Part shown: one piece after another, positions 40,001 to 45,530 of the stretch
How positions within the stretch are numbered: the first letter of the stretch is position 1
How the letters are laid out: each line of letters begins with the position of its first letter
Assembly (NCBI GenBank): GCA_947447465.1
Contig: CANFKE010000005.1
Coordinates: 94,541 to 158,540, forward strand
From: Chitinophagaceae bacterium
GTDB taxonomy: Bacteria; Bacteroidota; Bacteroidia; Chitinophagales; Chitinophagaceae
Length of the DNA stretch: 64,000 bases
Direction: 5' to 3'
Position numbers and translations under genes: made by a program
Notes under the pieces: model-generated
Seen by the model: the letters and a program-made list of their open reading frames with translations, nothing else
What the model was told of the DNA's origin: nothing
Database searches by the model: none

Positions 40001-40705
40001 AACTATCTCTTCAAGGCTCCTGTTCAGTACACTACTCTTGCAGTGTATGATGATAAGAACCACGTTTGGGATAGGTTGCAGTTCAACTTCAACGATAAGG
40101 CTACTGATAATGATGATAAGATGCATGACGCTGTTAAGCCAATGGGTGCGGCAGACTTCAACTTCTACAGTACTTCATCAGACAACCATAAGCTGGCTAT
40201 CGATAGCCGTCCGTTCGAAGCAGAGAAGGTGATTCCACTGGGTATAGCAAGTGGCTACCAGCAGAACTTCATCATCCGTGCTGATAACATTGCGGTGCCT
40301 GCAGGTGGTAAGTTGGTTCTTCATGATAAGCTCCTTGAAAAGTATGTTGACCTGAAGGCTGGTACTGAGTATCCATTCACTATCAGCAAGGACAATGCTA
40401 CTCAGGGCGATCGTTTCGAACTGGCATTGAAATCTAACGTTCCTGCTCCTGTTAAGCCTCTGGCAGTAACAATGACGCCTAACCCTACTACTGATGACGT
40501 GAAGATCAGCTTCACATCAGGTAAGAAGGCTAATGTAACTGTAAGAGTGATGGACATCAGCGGTGTAAGCATCTACAACCAGGATCTTGGCGAGCAGCAA
40601 AATGGTACGATCACCGTTCCGTTGAGCACATTTGCAGCCGGAGTTTACATGGTAGAGCTCACACAGGGCGAACAAAAAGTAACACAGAGATTGGTTAAGG
40701 AATAA
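25010..40705 (+). CDS. Giant T9SS type A surface protein (5231 residues), Ig-like repeats with inserted domains
   Basis: ATG 25010 gives a clean signal peptide (MKKIYLFLVVSCLSLVAFNS); the TTG 24 bp upstream would only add residues before it. A jelly-roll domain (~20-205) is followed by dozens of Ig/PKD/BIg2-like units of 70-90 residues with the pattern GGTWSSxNxxIATV then GVSAGTATITY. Interspersed are an FN3 domain (~1174-1264), a domain at ~1483-1594 (GFQISADGTTWG), two nidogen-like modules (~814-1004, ~2015-2216) and four jelly-roll modules (~2669-2861, 3100-3269, 3507-3671, 3907-4096). The last ~640 residues are the block shared with the first giant and end in a type A sorting domain (MTPNPTTDDVKISF). 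It probably acts as a very long adhesin. Codon use is strongly skewed to GGT/GCT/ACT/GTT, suggesting high expression. Confidence 0.85.
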   Translation: MKKIYLFLVVSCLSLVAFNSFGQLYAVDPAGDGGFETGATFAANNWTTVNPANTALWQIGTAATGYYAGTRGAFVGPNATTYSYSTTASRTCHMYRSVTIPAGATNIQLDFKLRQLGETGWDRLLVYTAPTTVTPVSNSPAASSTTLTGATLVFTGNASSYTAFTQVATISLPASLAGTTFRLIFTWQNDASGGTSPGAAVDNISVKYCPAISITASPSTTICAGSTLTLTSTTYAGAAYSWTGPNSFTSAVQNPAGFTASALSAGTYSVRATQGTCTVSGTSTITVNAVPTGITSSTGAFTLCPSSTITLTGAPSGGTWSRTGAAIGVPTSAGAITGASAGSATVTYTGSNTCTLTQSVTVATAPTTPTITRSQSWYCSDGYGGPVTLTPAGTGTDFTWSPASGLSSSTSSTATGTSVIATPSVTTVYSVTALLGSCTTSSSITLYNDPVATFIDVTANGAVPTGGDVICYPGTGYFWAAVSATPLTYAVGGFGTYSSSDLAVATVDAGGTVYGITTGTAVISYTDAFCNVAIGRTVSVSGAGFTISVSPSSANYCSTGSGITLTSSAVGATPTIFAWVDGTTGGAPSGLSSTTTSSVVATPSAAGNTTYVLAATDGASGCHANSNLVTINNNTPIISGGTVTICQGATTTWVASGGAGTWTALNPTIATVTAGGVVTGVSGGVATIQFSNTASGCTVTRNITINALPTLSATPASAAVCSGVGVTLTASGASTYTWAPNTSLSATVGSSVVSTAASAITYTITGTAVTGCTNTLTKSVGIGNAVFATASASAATVCPSGSVTITGSGSISSGTSYTVTSIPYALQTITTPSNAAVGDQVSTNYSIGFTFNYYGTNYSTVNICTNGNINFGALNTVGYGAAIPSTSLAQGSINIFSHDMNTGSGTITYGIAGTAPNRRFIVSYNNYGEWVGTGTNSGQIILYETTNVIEIHITNSTTSQSYSSTCGIQNIAQNAGVAAPGRNYNVFNITTPEAWRFYPTIASATYAWTPTSGVTSTGAASTSATVPSATTYSVTITDATTGCNATATVPVGIYPVVPVTNPTAVPTGLTFSSTTSSGTTLSLTAASPAPTNYLIVRSTVAFSGTPTDNTTYGVSTTLGNGTVVANATAAPFSLIGLNGNTQYYFTALPYNATSCAGPLYYVGTQPSQGVITCPATPSTPAVSAGGPGGMTLTWSSSTGGGATTITYSVAVATDAAFTAPISGSPFTATTNSLNVTGLTSGTTYYYRVTAIGAGTCNSSVSSSGSYLLPTADYSTVTMTGFNQDLVAEGSAAPTVSTSLAFEGAYDFLSKDYSYSTAVTYGLPINGAFTSASTAGVPYQLPAYNGNNFLRITGSAIASPVTSGTITLSTPQYASNLYVSATGSAASNTVNFTVNYTDGSSEAPVSVTIADWYGGTPKSLAAIGRISRATGTPPDGTATDPNLYEYYLPISAANYTKLIRSITVAATGTGGYTAVGAVSKRAGVMQASTSSLSAFASTTVGCSSTTLSFTITGSTLYPTNGTIVGTAPTGFQISADGTTWGSTANFIYSGNAMSAVPVYVRFTPVSVGAAAGNVTFSGGTVNTPPSIAVSGTGTLLSVSASSSATGVLCTGGSATLSGSGSGVASYTWSPAAGLSATTGADVVATPTVTTTYTVTGFNATGCTSASSTVTVTYNENTTAISAPGGASTICSPGSLALIETGTGGTWSTTAAATLATVSSGGVVYAGSGTGVASITYSNPTCGGDATYDVTVSPGGFTVLVTASPSANYCNSGSSISLTADDGGAGAAFTWSPATGLSATTGATVFASPSATTVYTVTGGLGICSNSSTITVTNVTPAVITGGSVTICRGQSTTWSSATTLGTWTSSDNTIASVNSSTGVVTGTATTVSGTATITYTVGGCYVTRNIFVNILPTITATPATAAVCGGTGVTLTASGASTYSWAPGTGLSAATGASVVSTAASAITYTITGTTAAGCTNTLSKAVGVGAGVSATATANTFTVCAGSPVTLTGAGYLSSGTSYTVTSIPFSYVALDGSATSSVTGDETNSAALSLPFTFNFFGTNYTQFSLQCNGFLTFGATIPGTNYSPNNLPSTGNPNPAIILFGRDLNTNTTLGATNPIQYETFGTAPNRKFVVYFKNVNTYGTDDLAFDGQIILYETTNVIDMMIARKSASSTANTGIQNAGGTLYASPFGATSVNATGLTNTGYRFSIPIPSPTYAWTPSAGITTSTAASTAAAVPATTTYSVTVTNSATGCSGVATTTVNTWPAVLPAISPATVTACIGTATTLSIDQVTAGTGTWSAGSYTSIATVNSSTGAVTGVSAGTAVITYTNLCGTTTTRNVTVNPSPTVITVTPSVTGLCLGGSVTLSNGTPGGSWTSSNPSVASIDASTGFVTTVSGGSITFTYATGCGAPATIGFNVNAAPVDITPLTTVDACVGQTVTLSEASLGGTWGSLDNSIATVNATTGIVTGVATGTATITYGNGCGADVTRDVTVNPAPGPVAGFGTICQGTAATLTNSLAGGTWVSSNTAIATVDAITGQVGGVSGGTATISYVTTGCNAATASEIITPLPAAIGGATVMCISSTTTLTNSVSGGSNPWSSTSATSSGSINTATGVVTSTGNVGPIIVTYTNTCGSVSTTLNVISTPSAIVPAATSICAANAAPVILAQDCSSLTGQVPTGGTWSIVNTGTNPASTNNWRSIATGAAFGSFSPGSLVGGGNNYFGANADGEGSGTVIKSVLTSPSFSTLGLTAATLTFNNDVFSSTAWDAALSVEYSTDGGVSWIVFPGTGATTAGVLGGGNFFGVSNTAYSSWSSATPNSYIAIPAAALNKADVRIRYYYHSSYGFYWAIDDIKIVGNAVATAATQTTVTDATPGGTWSPASGAVAATVNSGGTVFGVSAGTGNITYSTPCGNTSTAITVLGTPGVISGASSVCVGGTTAALTNTTSGGTWGTMTPSIATVSATGVVYGVAAGTAVITYSTGCGASASKSITVNAIPTTLTGATALCATGTGSSGVLVPNNAVSGATWSRVSGTAATINASGTVTSLLSSGSGSAIMGYTNACTASPVTVTVTVGSGAPAAVAGSSTLCAPLASATTVLSQGFNTGMVDSTGGLWSLFHTSGNYPALFARYTTTTTTTAPAATVGNGTAFIMYNPNGTSAQAIVTELRSPSFSTLGMTAGTINFNQYFVYSAGTYTLDYSTNGGTSWTTISSFSTNTGSASLASTTSTALPAGALSNASVILRWMSSAASYASNNLWALDNMRVYGFYQPSANFTSATPGGTWSVSPVAPTTVSVGSFPVNTVGTLYTSNDGTASVGYVTSCGTATPLSITISRAPDVITGTATSLCAGSSITLGINNGAVTGGTWGSLNTAVATVNASTGQVFGVAQGSTSITFSTPCGSPTPYAISVLQAPGTITGNTVICTSSTGTLYNSATTGTWSAGAGISIGSSTGVITSTATPVTGVTVTFSNICGSATTTVSAASTPGAIAGYTTLCVPSIAATTLVSQSCTSLTGSIGGAWTIVNTSGNTLSYFQVTAPTGYASFPASGDGTSYFEAVPNAYSGNTITQLRSPSFATTSMTIATVTYNEYYSAIPGDVVTVDYSLDGGSSWSNITSYGGTSNGSGTYTSGTPQRTLYLPVAALDQASVNLRWYYASSTGNVWAVDNINVIAAKTASALSNATPGGSWTPTTGAVATVTGATGIVQAVGAGTVSVGYTACANTVNSTITVKAIPGTITGGTTVCSGSSLTLSVSNISLTGSGSWSVSDATIATITSGGVITGIIPGVVTVSYSNGCGSAATLSFTVKSQPAAIVGASSMCPSASPSTLSTTTYTNTVGGGTWGSGNTLVATVGTFSGVITAVPGVTSDSALITYSNGCGTAAQQWVSIDGSMDPIVGASSICSSPTALVQTSFESGVPSIAGSPVDGWSYVQGTGAANGYFTGIAGASTTLPTSGVPAGGGTNVVMFGSNTIGAGNTAALVSPVLDLTGGNGGRVSFYFYRDGTVGTPATTYDSVAVYVNTTPTIGGTRIGSVCRSRTLSTAFTGTVAAAQWTKLNYTIPAAFNGATNYIIIKGYSAGGGNNMYLDSLLIRNNSAVATLTDATGGGAWSTSNGTVATITSVGVISSAASITTSQSVTITYANACGSTTQLVAVNPTPGTNTAGATTLCVGATTTMVNSNVVAGGMWSTSNSAVATVDATTGDVTAVGAGTARISYTAGCGQPGVTTITVNPLPTVASITPSSTGLCAGAQLTLTAGAVSGTGGLVSYNWSGPAGYSATGTATATTYTVPDATATGVYSLSVTYPGVGCTSSTVQTGTVDVNDYPAVYNVTGGNGCTSTGISVGLDNSQSSVVSYALIRTPSTTVATLSGTSTTLTFSPIATIGTYIVKATSAVGCVSTMNGADTINTTPSASVSSAMPNICQPTTSASVGLSSIVGAPDRYSVAWDATALSDGGFSNISSATLSGSSVTLIFNPAGGAGSFDGSLTLSNAACTSAPYPVHVIVHANPTVSVTAINTPCVGYAGSIDFAGTDSATVSYQLDGGSTQSFTFSGTTNNLSTGVITSAHNYLIIDAHNAVCTTAVGTTITVDPTPMAWVGGTSGHESEWGITTNWSCGFVPTIGDDVLITAVASGFDPYIPSSFSAYTRNLNITSGGVLVIDGGGAVNVKGDYNNANNVAGSGAVILNGATAQTITGTGKTNNLKLENTAGATINTGSRLVIGSTITIAAGTLTTNDSLELASTDTNSTARVASLPASGAAISGKVKVDQYVMGGYRRYRFWSHPYSDTLSLSQLQTYIDITGPGGATNGFRTTGSNAPSAFRLDPYTSNSSAGYDPGWKPFTKINSSAADSNRLHPGQGIRLFFRGAKGEGLSYGALSGGYTPSSVVVAMLGHVNQGNVSIPLSQGTDAVHQSFNMVGNPYPSPVDMGTILWNARNNGQITGAAFYIFDPAMGAGGNFVTVGLGTTSAVPYYVQANTCIQVSAAFDGAHIDFTESDKSASTSNYLFKAPVQYTTLAVYDDKNHVWDRLQFNFNDKATDNDDKMHDAVKPMGAADFNFYSTSSDNHKLAIDSRPFEAEKVIPLGIASGYQQNFIIRADNIAVPAGGKLVLHDKLLEKYVDLKAGTEYPFTISKDNATQGDRFELALKSNVPAPVKPLAVTMTPNPTTDDVKISFTSGKKANVTVRVMDISGVSIYNQDLGEQQNGTITVPLSTFAAGVYMVELTQGEQKVTQRLVKE
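38780..40705 (+). other. C-terminal block shared with the upstream giant
   Basis: This is the counterpart of 22251-24170, nearly equal in length (about 1926 versus 1920 bp). It holds a WVGGTSGHESEWGITTNWSC module, the YRRYRFW segment, FNMVGNPYPSPV and the sorting domain. It supports duplication of a secretion/anchoring module joined to different repeat bodies. Confidence 0.88.
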
Positions 40706-40726
40706 TCAATAACTGTTTGAATAAAC

Positions 40727-40765
40727 AAAGGGCAGGATACACATCGTATCCTGCCCTTTTTGTTT
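40727..40765 (+). terminator. Terminator after the second giant gene
   Basis: A 14-bp perfect stem (40727-40740 with 40746-40759), 5-base loop and a run of Ts, 21 bp after the stop. Confidence 0.88.
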
Positions 40766-40827
40766 TGATTATCAGTGCTTTATGGTTGAGGGGGAGAGAT
40801 GAGGCGGAAGGGGCTGAAAAAGCAAAA

Positions 40828-40853
40828 AGCCCTTCTGCAGATGCAGAAGAGCT
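40828..40853 (-). terminator. Terminator for the tRNA-Gln transcript
   Basis: Read leftward, an 11-bp stem with one G-U wobble and loop ATCT is followed by TTTTGCTTTTT, just 3' of the tRNA. Confidence 0.75.
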
Positions 40854-40862
40854 CTTAACTCG

Positions 40863-40933
40863 TAGTCCGACCAGGATTCGAACCTAGACAAACAGTACCA
40901 AAAACTGTGGTGCTACCGTTACACCATCGGACT
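40863..40933 (-). tRNA. tRNA-Gln (anticodon TTG)
   Basis: Read on the minus strand, the 7-bp acceptor stem AGTCCGA/TCGGACT closes a full cloverleaf. The D-arm contains GGTGTAACGGTAGC. The anticodon stem-loop is ACAGT-TTTTGGT-ACTGT with anticodon TTG. The T-arm contains GGTTCGAATCC. The discriminator base is A and CCA is not encoded. Length is 71 nt. It stands alone between the giant gene and the malic enzyme, with its own terminator. Confidence 0.95.
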
Positions 40934-41405
40934 AACGTAGTCCCGTAAAGGGAGTGCAAATGTAAGAACCTTTTTAAAAAATCCCAAACATTTTTTGTTT
41001 TGTATGCTCTATTTTTTAATCACGTCTTTACAGGCTTGTTTGCCTAATTCATTCTGTTTCAATGGGCTTCAGGTGTTGTGTAGGGTTGCGAACCTACGGC
41101 TCGCATGTGTGGAGGGTGGTGAGATCGTTTTCTACAAAGCTGTGACCGCCTACGGGGTCATGATTTGGAGTGTGGTATGGTTGTTAATGCATTGGAGTCT
41201 ATATGGTTGTGTATCGATTTGTGTTCGTTGCTCTTTTTTTCATTTGAACATGCATTGTATCCTTTTTCTCCATGCTATTGCCTTACGGGGCTATAGTATG
41301 GTGATGTTGTATGTTGATCGGTTCTTATTCTCTATTTTTCTGTTTCTCTACCGTTCAACTATTCATTATCTGTAACCTCTCTTTATCCTTGTCATTCAGC
41401 CATTA
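40934..41405. other. Gene-free region between tRNA-Gln and the malic enzyme
   Basis: About 470 bp with no supported gene. A 126-codon frame (40995-41375) is Cys- and Phe-rich and looks non-coding. Short palindromic fragments such as GACCGCCTACGGGGTC (41146-41161) resemble debris of repetitive extragenic elements. No terminator for the leftward malic enzyme was seen. Confidence 0.5.
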
Positions 41406-43676
41406 TTACGACTTCACCTGTGCTTCCATAGCGGCGATGGCTACTATATTCACTATTTGCCTTACGGTGCTACCCAGCTGGAGTACATATACCGGCTTTT
41501 TAAGGCCCAGCAGTATTGGCCCAACGGCTTCGGCACCGCCTACTTCCTGCAACAAATGATAGGCTATATTGCCGGCTGCAAGGTTGGGGAAGATGAGCAC
41601 ATTGGGCGACTCATTAACGAGGTCGCTGAACGGATAGTTCTCTTTCAGCAGCTCTTTGTTGAAGGCTATGCTGGCTTGTATCTCTCCGTCAATGACCATC
41701 TCGGGGTGGCGTGCTTTTATCTTAGCTACCGCATTGCTTACCGTTACCGCTTCAGGGGCAGGGGTGCTGCCGAAGTTGGAGTAGGAGAGCATGGCTATGC
41801 GGGGCTTGATATTGAAGTGTTCTACGGCCTTTGCGGTGAGCAGGGTAATATCTACGAGCTGATCTTCGGTAGGGTTGAAATTGAGCGTTGTATCGGCAAA
41901 GAACAGTGGTCCTTTTTTGGTGAGCATGATGTATAATCCCGCTACGCGACCTGCGCCTTCTTCCATACCTATTATTTCCAGTGCCGGACGTATGGTATAT
42001 GGATATTTGCGGGTAAGGCCCGATACCAGTGCATCGGCCCGGCCCAGTTTCACCATCATACAGCCATAATATGGGCGCTCGCGCATGATCTTCTTGGCTT
42101 CGTAAAGGTTAAGGCCTTTGCGCTGGCGTTCTTTAAAGAAGAGCTCGCCATAGGTATTGCGGTTGTTCTCTTCTGCATCGCTCTTTGGATCTATGATCTC
42201 TACATCTTCGAGGTGAATGTTGTTCTCGGCGATCATTTTGCGGATGTTGGCTTCATTGCCCAAGAGTATAGGTATGGCAATACCTTCGTCTTTGGCTATC
42301 TGCGCGGCCTTGAGGATCTTGATGTTCTCGGCCTCTGAGAATACTACACGTTTTAATGTCTGCTTGGCCTTGTTGATGACGTGGCGGAGGATGATATCAT
42401 CGCTACCCAAACGTTTGTAGAGTTGGTTCTCATAGGCCTCCCAGTCGGTAATAGGCTGGCGTGCCACACCGCTGTCTATAGCTGCCTTTGCTACTGCCAT
42501 ACTTACGGTCACCAGCAGGCGCGGGTCCATAGGCTTGGGGATGATGTAGGTAGGGCCATATTGTAATGATATATCGTTGTAGGCTACGTTCACCAGATCG
42601 GGCACGGGCTCTTTGGCCAGTGCTGCCAATGCTTTTACGGCAGCCAGTTTCATCTCTTCGTTGATGGCCGATGCTCGTACATCGAGCGCGCCACGGAAGA
42701 TGTAGGGGAAACCGAGTACGTTATTGACCTGATTAGGATAATCGCTGCGGCCGGTAGCCATGATCACATCGGGGCGGGCAGCCAGTGCATCGTCGTAGGT
42801 GATCTCGGGGTTGGGGTTGGCCAGTGCAAATACTATTGGTTTTGGCCCCATGCCTTTTACCATTTGCTGTGATACCACACCGCCCTTGCTGAGGCCAATG
42901 AATACATCGGAGCCCTGCATAGCTTCTTCCAGGCTTTTATCGGCGCAGTGTTGCGCAAACTGTGTCTTGTGGCTATCCAGATCGGTGCGGGTGGCAATGA
43001 TCAATCCTTTACTGTCGAACATGTACATATTCTCTACACGCGCGCCCAGTGCCAGGTATATCTTGCAGCACGATATGGCCGATGCTCCGGCACCGCTGAT
43101 GACGATCTTTACATCGGCAATGTTCTTACCCACAATATCGAGGGCATTGAGCAGCGCCGCACCACTGATGATGGCCGTACCATGCTGATCATCGTGCATG
43201 ATGGGTATCTTCAGCTCGGCCTTCAGGCGGGTCTCTATTTCAAAACATTCGGGTGCTTTTATGTCTTCGAGGTTGATGCCGCCGAAGGTGGGTTCCAGTG
43301 CTTTTACCACTTGTATAAAGGCCTCGGGGTCTTTGGCATTGAGCTCTATATCGAACACATCTATATCGGCATAGATCTTGAACAGGAGTCCCTTGCCCTC
43401 CATAACGGGTTTACTGGCCTCGGGGCCTATATCGCCCAGACCCAGCACCGCGGTGCCATTGCTGATAACGGCTACCAGATTGCCTTTGGCGGTGTATTTA
43501 TATACATCATCTGGGTTAGCGGCTATATCCAGGCAGGGCTCGGCAACGCCGGGGCTATAGGCCAGCGCCAGATCGCGCTGTGTTTTGGTCTCTTTGGTAG
43601 GTATTACTTCTATCTTGCCCGGTCTGCCTTTGCTGTGGTATTCCAGGGCGTCTTCTTTTCTTATGAGTTGAGCCAT
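41406..43676 (-). CDS. maeB: NADP-dependent malic enzyme with phosphotransacetylase-like domain
   Basis: 756 residues, the normal length of MaeB. The N-terminal malic domain (~15-160; [37 protein letters not shown]) and NAD(P)-binding domain (~165-410; [19 protein letters not shown]) carry the decarboxylase. The C-terminal ~330 residues are a phosphotransacetylase-like domain ([36 protein letters not shown]), which in MaeB is mainly regulatory. It converts malate to pyruvate with NADP reduction in the cytosol, supplying NADPH and pyruvate. It is monocistronic, convergent to nothing close, and noticeably more GC-rich than the giant genes to its left. Confidence 0.95.
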   Translation of the reverse strand: MAQLIRKEDALEYHSKGRPGKIEVIPTKETKTQRDLALAYSPGVAEPCLDIAANPDDVYKYTAKGNLVAVISNGTAVLGLGDIGPEASKPVMEGKGLLFKIYADIDVFDIELNAKDPEAFIQVVKALEPTFGGINLEDIKAPECFEIETRLKAELKIPIMHDDQHGTAIISGAALLNALDIVGKNIADVKIVISGAGASAISCCKIYLALGARVENMYMFDSKGLIIATRTDLDSHKTQFAQHCADKSLEEAMQGSDVFIGLSKGGVVSQQMVKGMGPKPIVFALANPNPEITYDDALAARPDVIMATGRSDYPNQVNNVLGFPYIFRGALDVRASAINEEMKLAAVKALAALAKEPVPDLVNVAYNDISLQYGPTYIIPKPMDPRLLVTVSMAVAKAAIDSGVARQPITDWEAYENQLYKRLGSDDIILRHVINKAKQTLKRVVFSEAENIKILKAAQIAKDEGIAIPILLGNEANIRKMIAENNIHLEDVEIIDPKSDAEENNRNTYGELFFKERQRKGLNLYEAKKIMRERPYYGCMMVKLGRADALVSGLTRKYPYTIRPALEIIGMEEGAGRVAGLYIMLTKKGPLFFADTTLNFNPTEDQLVDITLLTAKAVEHFNIKPRIAMLSYSNFGSTPAPEAVTVSNAVAKIKARHPEMVIDGEIQASIAFNKELLKENYPFSDLVNESPNVLIFPNLAAGNIAYHLLQEVGGAEAVGPILLGLKKPVYVLQLGSTVRQIVNIVAIAAMEAQVKS

Positions 43677-43907
43677 AATGGTATTGAAAAATTGAGAGAC
43701 TAAGGTACGAGATTAATGGGGATGCGTTTTTATAGAATATTGTTATAGTTTTCGCTCTTGGGGTATGTTATTTCCCGGCGGGTAGGCTACATGCAGTTGT
43801 GTGATGTGTCTACCCTTTGCTGCTCCCGCAAGAAGGGCGGGACATTATGTTTTTAGCCATAGCCAGGCTTCTGCTCATGTTTTTCTATTCATTTGATCTG
43901 TGTGTTT

Positions 43908-44056
43908 TTAAAAGTGGAAGTTTTTTTGTGTTTGCGGAAGTTCTTTGTTGGGGTATTTGGCTGAAAGGCTTTGTGGTAAAGGGTTTTAATGCATTTTAAC
44001 AAACTGCTACTTTCTGCCACTTTCTGCCACTTTTTGCCACATTCTTCCACTTTTAA
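43908..44056. repeat. Decamer array bounded by 13-bp inverted repeat
   Basis: Four to five head-to-tail copies of a TTTCTGCCAC-like decamer run from 44001 to 44050; the copies at 44011 and 44021 are identical. The last unit with its flank (44044-44056) is an exact inverted copy of 43908-43920 (TTAAAAGTGGAAG). The 10-bp period puts each copy on the same helix face. Confidence 0.75.
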
Positions 44057-44138
44057 TTGGTGCCTCGTCTCTAAATTGGTTTTTATTTTTTTTTGTCGGG
44101 CGTTACCAACGAGGACCAGTTGTAAAGATGCTTCGACC

Positions 44139-44413
44139 GGTGTTGTTATGTCGCCCTTACAGGGCTAATGTATCTGGTATTGTTATACGAGGGGTTGAAA
44201 CCCCTCGCTATTTATGTCGCTCTTTCAGAGCTTGCACAATGTGGTTCCGAAATAATCGGGACTGATGCTTTGCCCGGTATTGTTATGTAGCCCTTACAGG
44301 GCTAATGTATCTGGTATTGTTATACGAGGGGTTGAAACCCCTCGCTATTTATGTCGCTCTTTCAGAGCTTGCACCATGTAGGTTCCGAAATGATCGGGAC
44401 TGATGCTTTGCCC
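44139..44413. repeat. Two tandem 137/138-bp REP-like units
   Basis: Copy 1 (44139-44275) and copy 2 (44276-44413) differ at a handful of positions and one indel. Each unit contains three short palindromes: CCCTTACAGGG, GAGGGGTTGAAACCCCTC and GCTCTTTCAGAGC. A third start (GGTGTTA) follows. This form is typical of intergenic REP clusters mobilised by RAYT transposases; no such transposase is in the window. Confidence 0.85.
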
Positions 44414-44438
44414 GGTGTTAGGGTCAGTTGTTTTTTTC

Positions 44439-44486
44439 GCAAGCGTGACGCTTGCACAAGGTAGGTCGAAGCGTGACGCTTCGACC
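44439..44486. repeat. Pair of GC-rich palindromes
   Basis: Two hairpins share the core AAGCGTGACGCTT: 44439-44455 (7-bp arms) and 44464-44486 (10-bp arms), each with loop TGA. They directly follow the tandem REP units and end 41 bp before the stop of the HTH gene. Confidence 0.8.
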
Positions 44487-44526
44487 AGTGTTAGATTGTA
44501 AGGTTGAGCTTTGTACCGTATCATTA

Positions 44527-45126
44527 TTACAGGAGGACTTCTTTTTGGAGGGCCATTTGGTCGGCATATTTAATGACGCTGTCGTGGATCTGGTCGAGGT
44601 CGTCTTGTATCTCTAGTTCGTAGATGTATTGTTCCCAATCGGCGCGGGCTTCCTGTTCTTCATTGTATTGGTTGTTGATGAGTTTGGCAGGGTCGGGACG
44701 GAGGGTACTGAGGTAGTTGCTCATGCAATTAAGCATAGGCTGCATCAAATCGGGTTTTGTTTTTCTGAGGTAGTTGGAAAATAAGGTGAAGATCTCGGTG
44801 GTCTCGGCAATGTTGTGCCTGAGTTTTATTTGTTTGATAGTGAGGGTGAGTTTGCGCATGATCTCGGCCTCATCTTTTGTAGGGTAGGGGCGATCTCTGC
44901 GTTCGAGGATGGTTTGGTTGATTGCATTGAGCTGCTTGTAGTAATGCTCTGTAATGAGTGCCGGTGCATTGGCGGCGGCGTTTCGTGCGCTTTTCCAATC
45001 GCCTTCGCGGATCCAGTCGAAGAGGGTGCGTGGTGTGACGCCGATAATGGCCGCGATCTGCGGGCGTGTGAGTTTGGACTGGAAGTAGAGTCTGCGTGCT
45101 TGTTCTTTTTGTTCAGGTGATATCAT
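44527..45126 (-). CDS. HTH protein resembling phage terminase small subunit
   Basis: 199 residues. The N-terminus (YFQSKLTRPQIAAIIGVTPR then TLFDWIREGDW, residues ~14-44) is a clear helix-turn-helix like that of terminase small subunits and DUF1804-type proteins. The rest is helical and charged (QTILERRDRPYPTKDEAEIM; AMMLNCMSN-like middle), ending with an acidic helix. A terminase small subunit would recognise phage DNA, but no large terminase, portal or other phage gene is nearby. It may therefore be a domesticated phage remnant or a stand-alone DNA-binding regulator. A promoter-like element and two palindromic 17-mers lie upstream. ATG start gives an HTH at the expected N-terminal position. 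Confidence 0.7.
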   Translation of the reverse strand: MISPEQKEQARRLYFQSKLTRPQIAAIIGVTPRTLFDWIREGDWKSARNAAANAPALITEHYYKQLNAINQTILERRDRPYPTKDEAEIMRKLTLTIKQIKLRHNIAETTEIFTLFSNYLRKTKPDLMQPMLNCMSNYLSTLRPDPAKLINNQYNEEQEARADWEQYIYELEIQDDLDQIHDSVIKYADQMALQKEVLL

Positions 45127-45204
45127 GATGGTTTGGGGATTTAGGTATCAGATAGTTGGGTTAGTGTTTTTTTGTTACAATAGAGGGTGATAGTTTTTTT
45201 GCTA

Positions 45205-45236
45205 CAAAGGTGGTATGGTGATGGGAATTGTGCAAA
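45205..45236 (-). promoter_or_regulatory. Promoter-like element for the HTH gene
   Basis: Read leftward, TTTG (45236-45233) is followed after 20 bp by CACCTTTG (45212-45205), one base off TAnnTTTG. It lies about 80 bp before the HTH start codon. Confidence 0.45.
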
Positions 45237-45251
45237 TTGGAAATACATGGT

Positions 45252-45290
45252 GGTACAGAAAGTGTACCATGATGGTACGAAAAGTGTACC
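45252..45290. repeat. Tandem palindromic 17-mers, candidate operator
   Basis: GGTACAGAAAGTGTACC (45252-45268) and GGTACGAAAAGTGTACC (45274-45290) repeat at a 22-bp period, about two helical turns. Each has GGTAC/GTACC arms. They sit just upstream of the -33 element of the HTH gene, where a regulator could bind. Confidence 0.65.
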
Positions 45291-45530
45291 ACCATAGAAA
45301 AAAGTTGTGTGGATAAGTGTGGTTATGTGGTTAGTAGTGTGAGGGGTATGTATGTTGTTTTGTGAGTTTTGAAAAAATGGGTGGGGAGGAGTATTTTGAT
45401 GGTGTAATTGGGGGGTATATGAACTGTGATGCTTCGACAAGCATATATGTGTCTCTATGAATGTGTAGGAGTTGGTATTATATTTCTAAATAGGTTAGAA
45501 AGAATAATGCAAAAAATAATACAAGGCTTT

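Larger units (their letters stand above)
43677..44526. other. Repeat-rich gene-free region
   Basis: About 850 bp without a supported gene. It holds a decamer array with an inverted 13-bp match, two tandem REP-like units and two GC-rich palindromes (separate entries). Short open frames here lack homology-like features. It separates the malic enzyme from an HTH/HNH island. Confidence 0.6.
45127..45530. other. AT-rich intergenic region with regulatory elements
   Basis: About 400 bp between the HTH gene and the HNH gene, both leftward. It contains a minus-strand promoter-like pair and tandem palindromes (separate entries). A 99-codon leftward frame at 45141-45440 is dominated by His, Thr, Phe and Pro from low-complexity DNA and is not supported as a gene. 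GATGCTTCGACAAGC near 45429 is a fragment of the REP palindrome family. Confidence 0.55.

Noticed and set aside
40863..40933. tRNA-Gln as an integration site
   Set aside because: No integrase and no repeat of the tRNA 3' end was seen in the window.
40995..41375. 126-codon plus-strand frame after tRNA-Gln
   Set aside because: Composition is Cys/Phe/Leu-rich without a convincing membrane topology, no promoter, and repeat debris lies inside.
42948..43703. 251-codon plus-strand frame opposite the malic enzyme
   Set aside because: The malic enzyme is complete and canonical in length; the GC-rich third positions open the opposite frame.
44139..44413. Tandem repeats considered as a CRISPR array
   Set aside because: Units are 137-138 bp, contiguous and nearly identical throughout, with no alternating unique spacers and no cas genes.
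45141..45440. 99-codon minus-strand frame between the HTH and HNH genes
   Set aside because: Low-complexity His/Thr/Phe/Pro sequence overlapping the palindromes and promoter-like element; no homology-like features.
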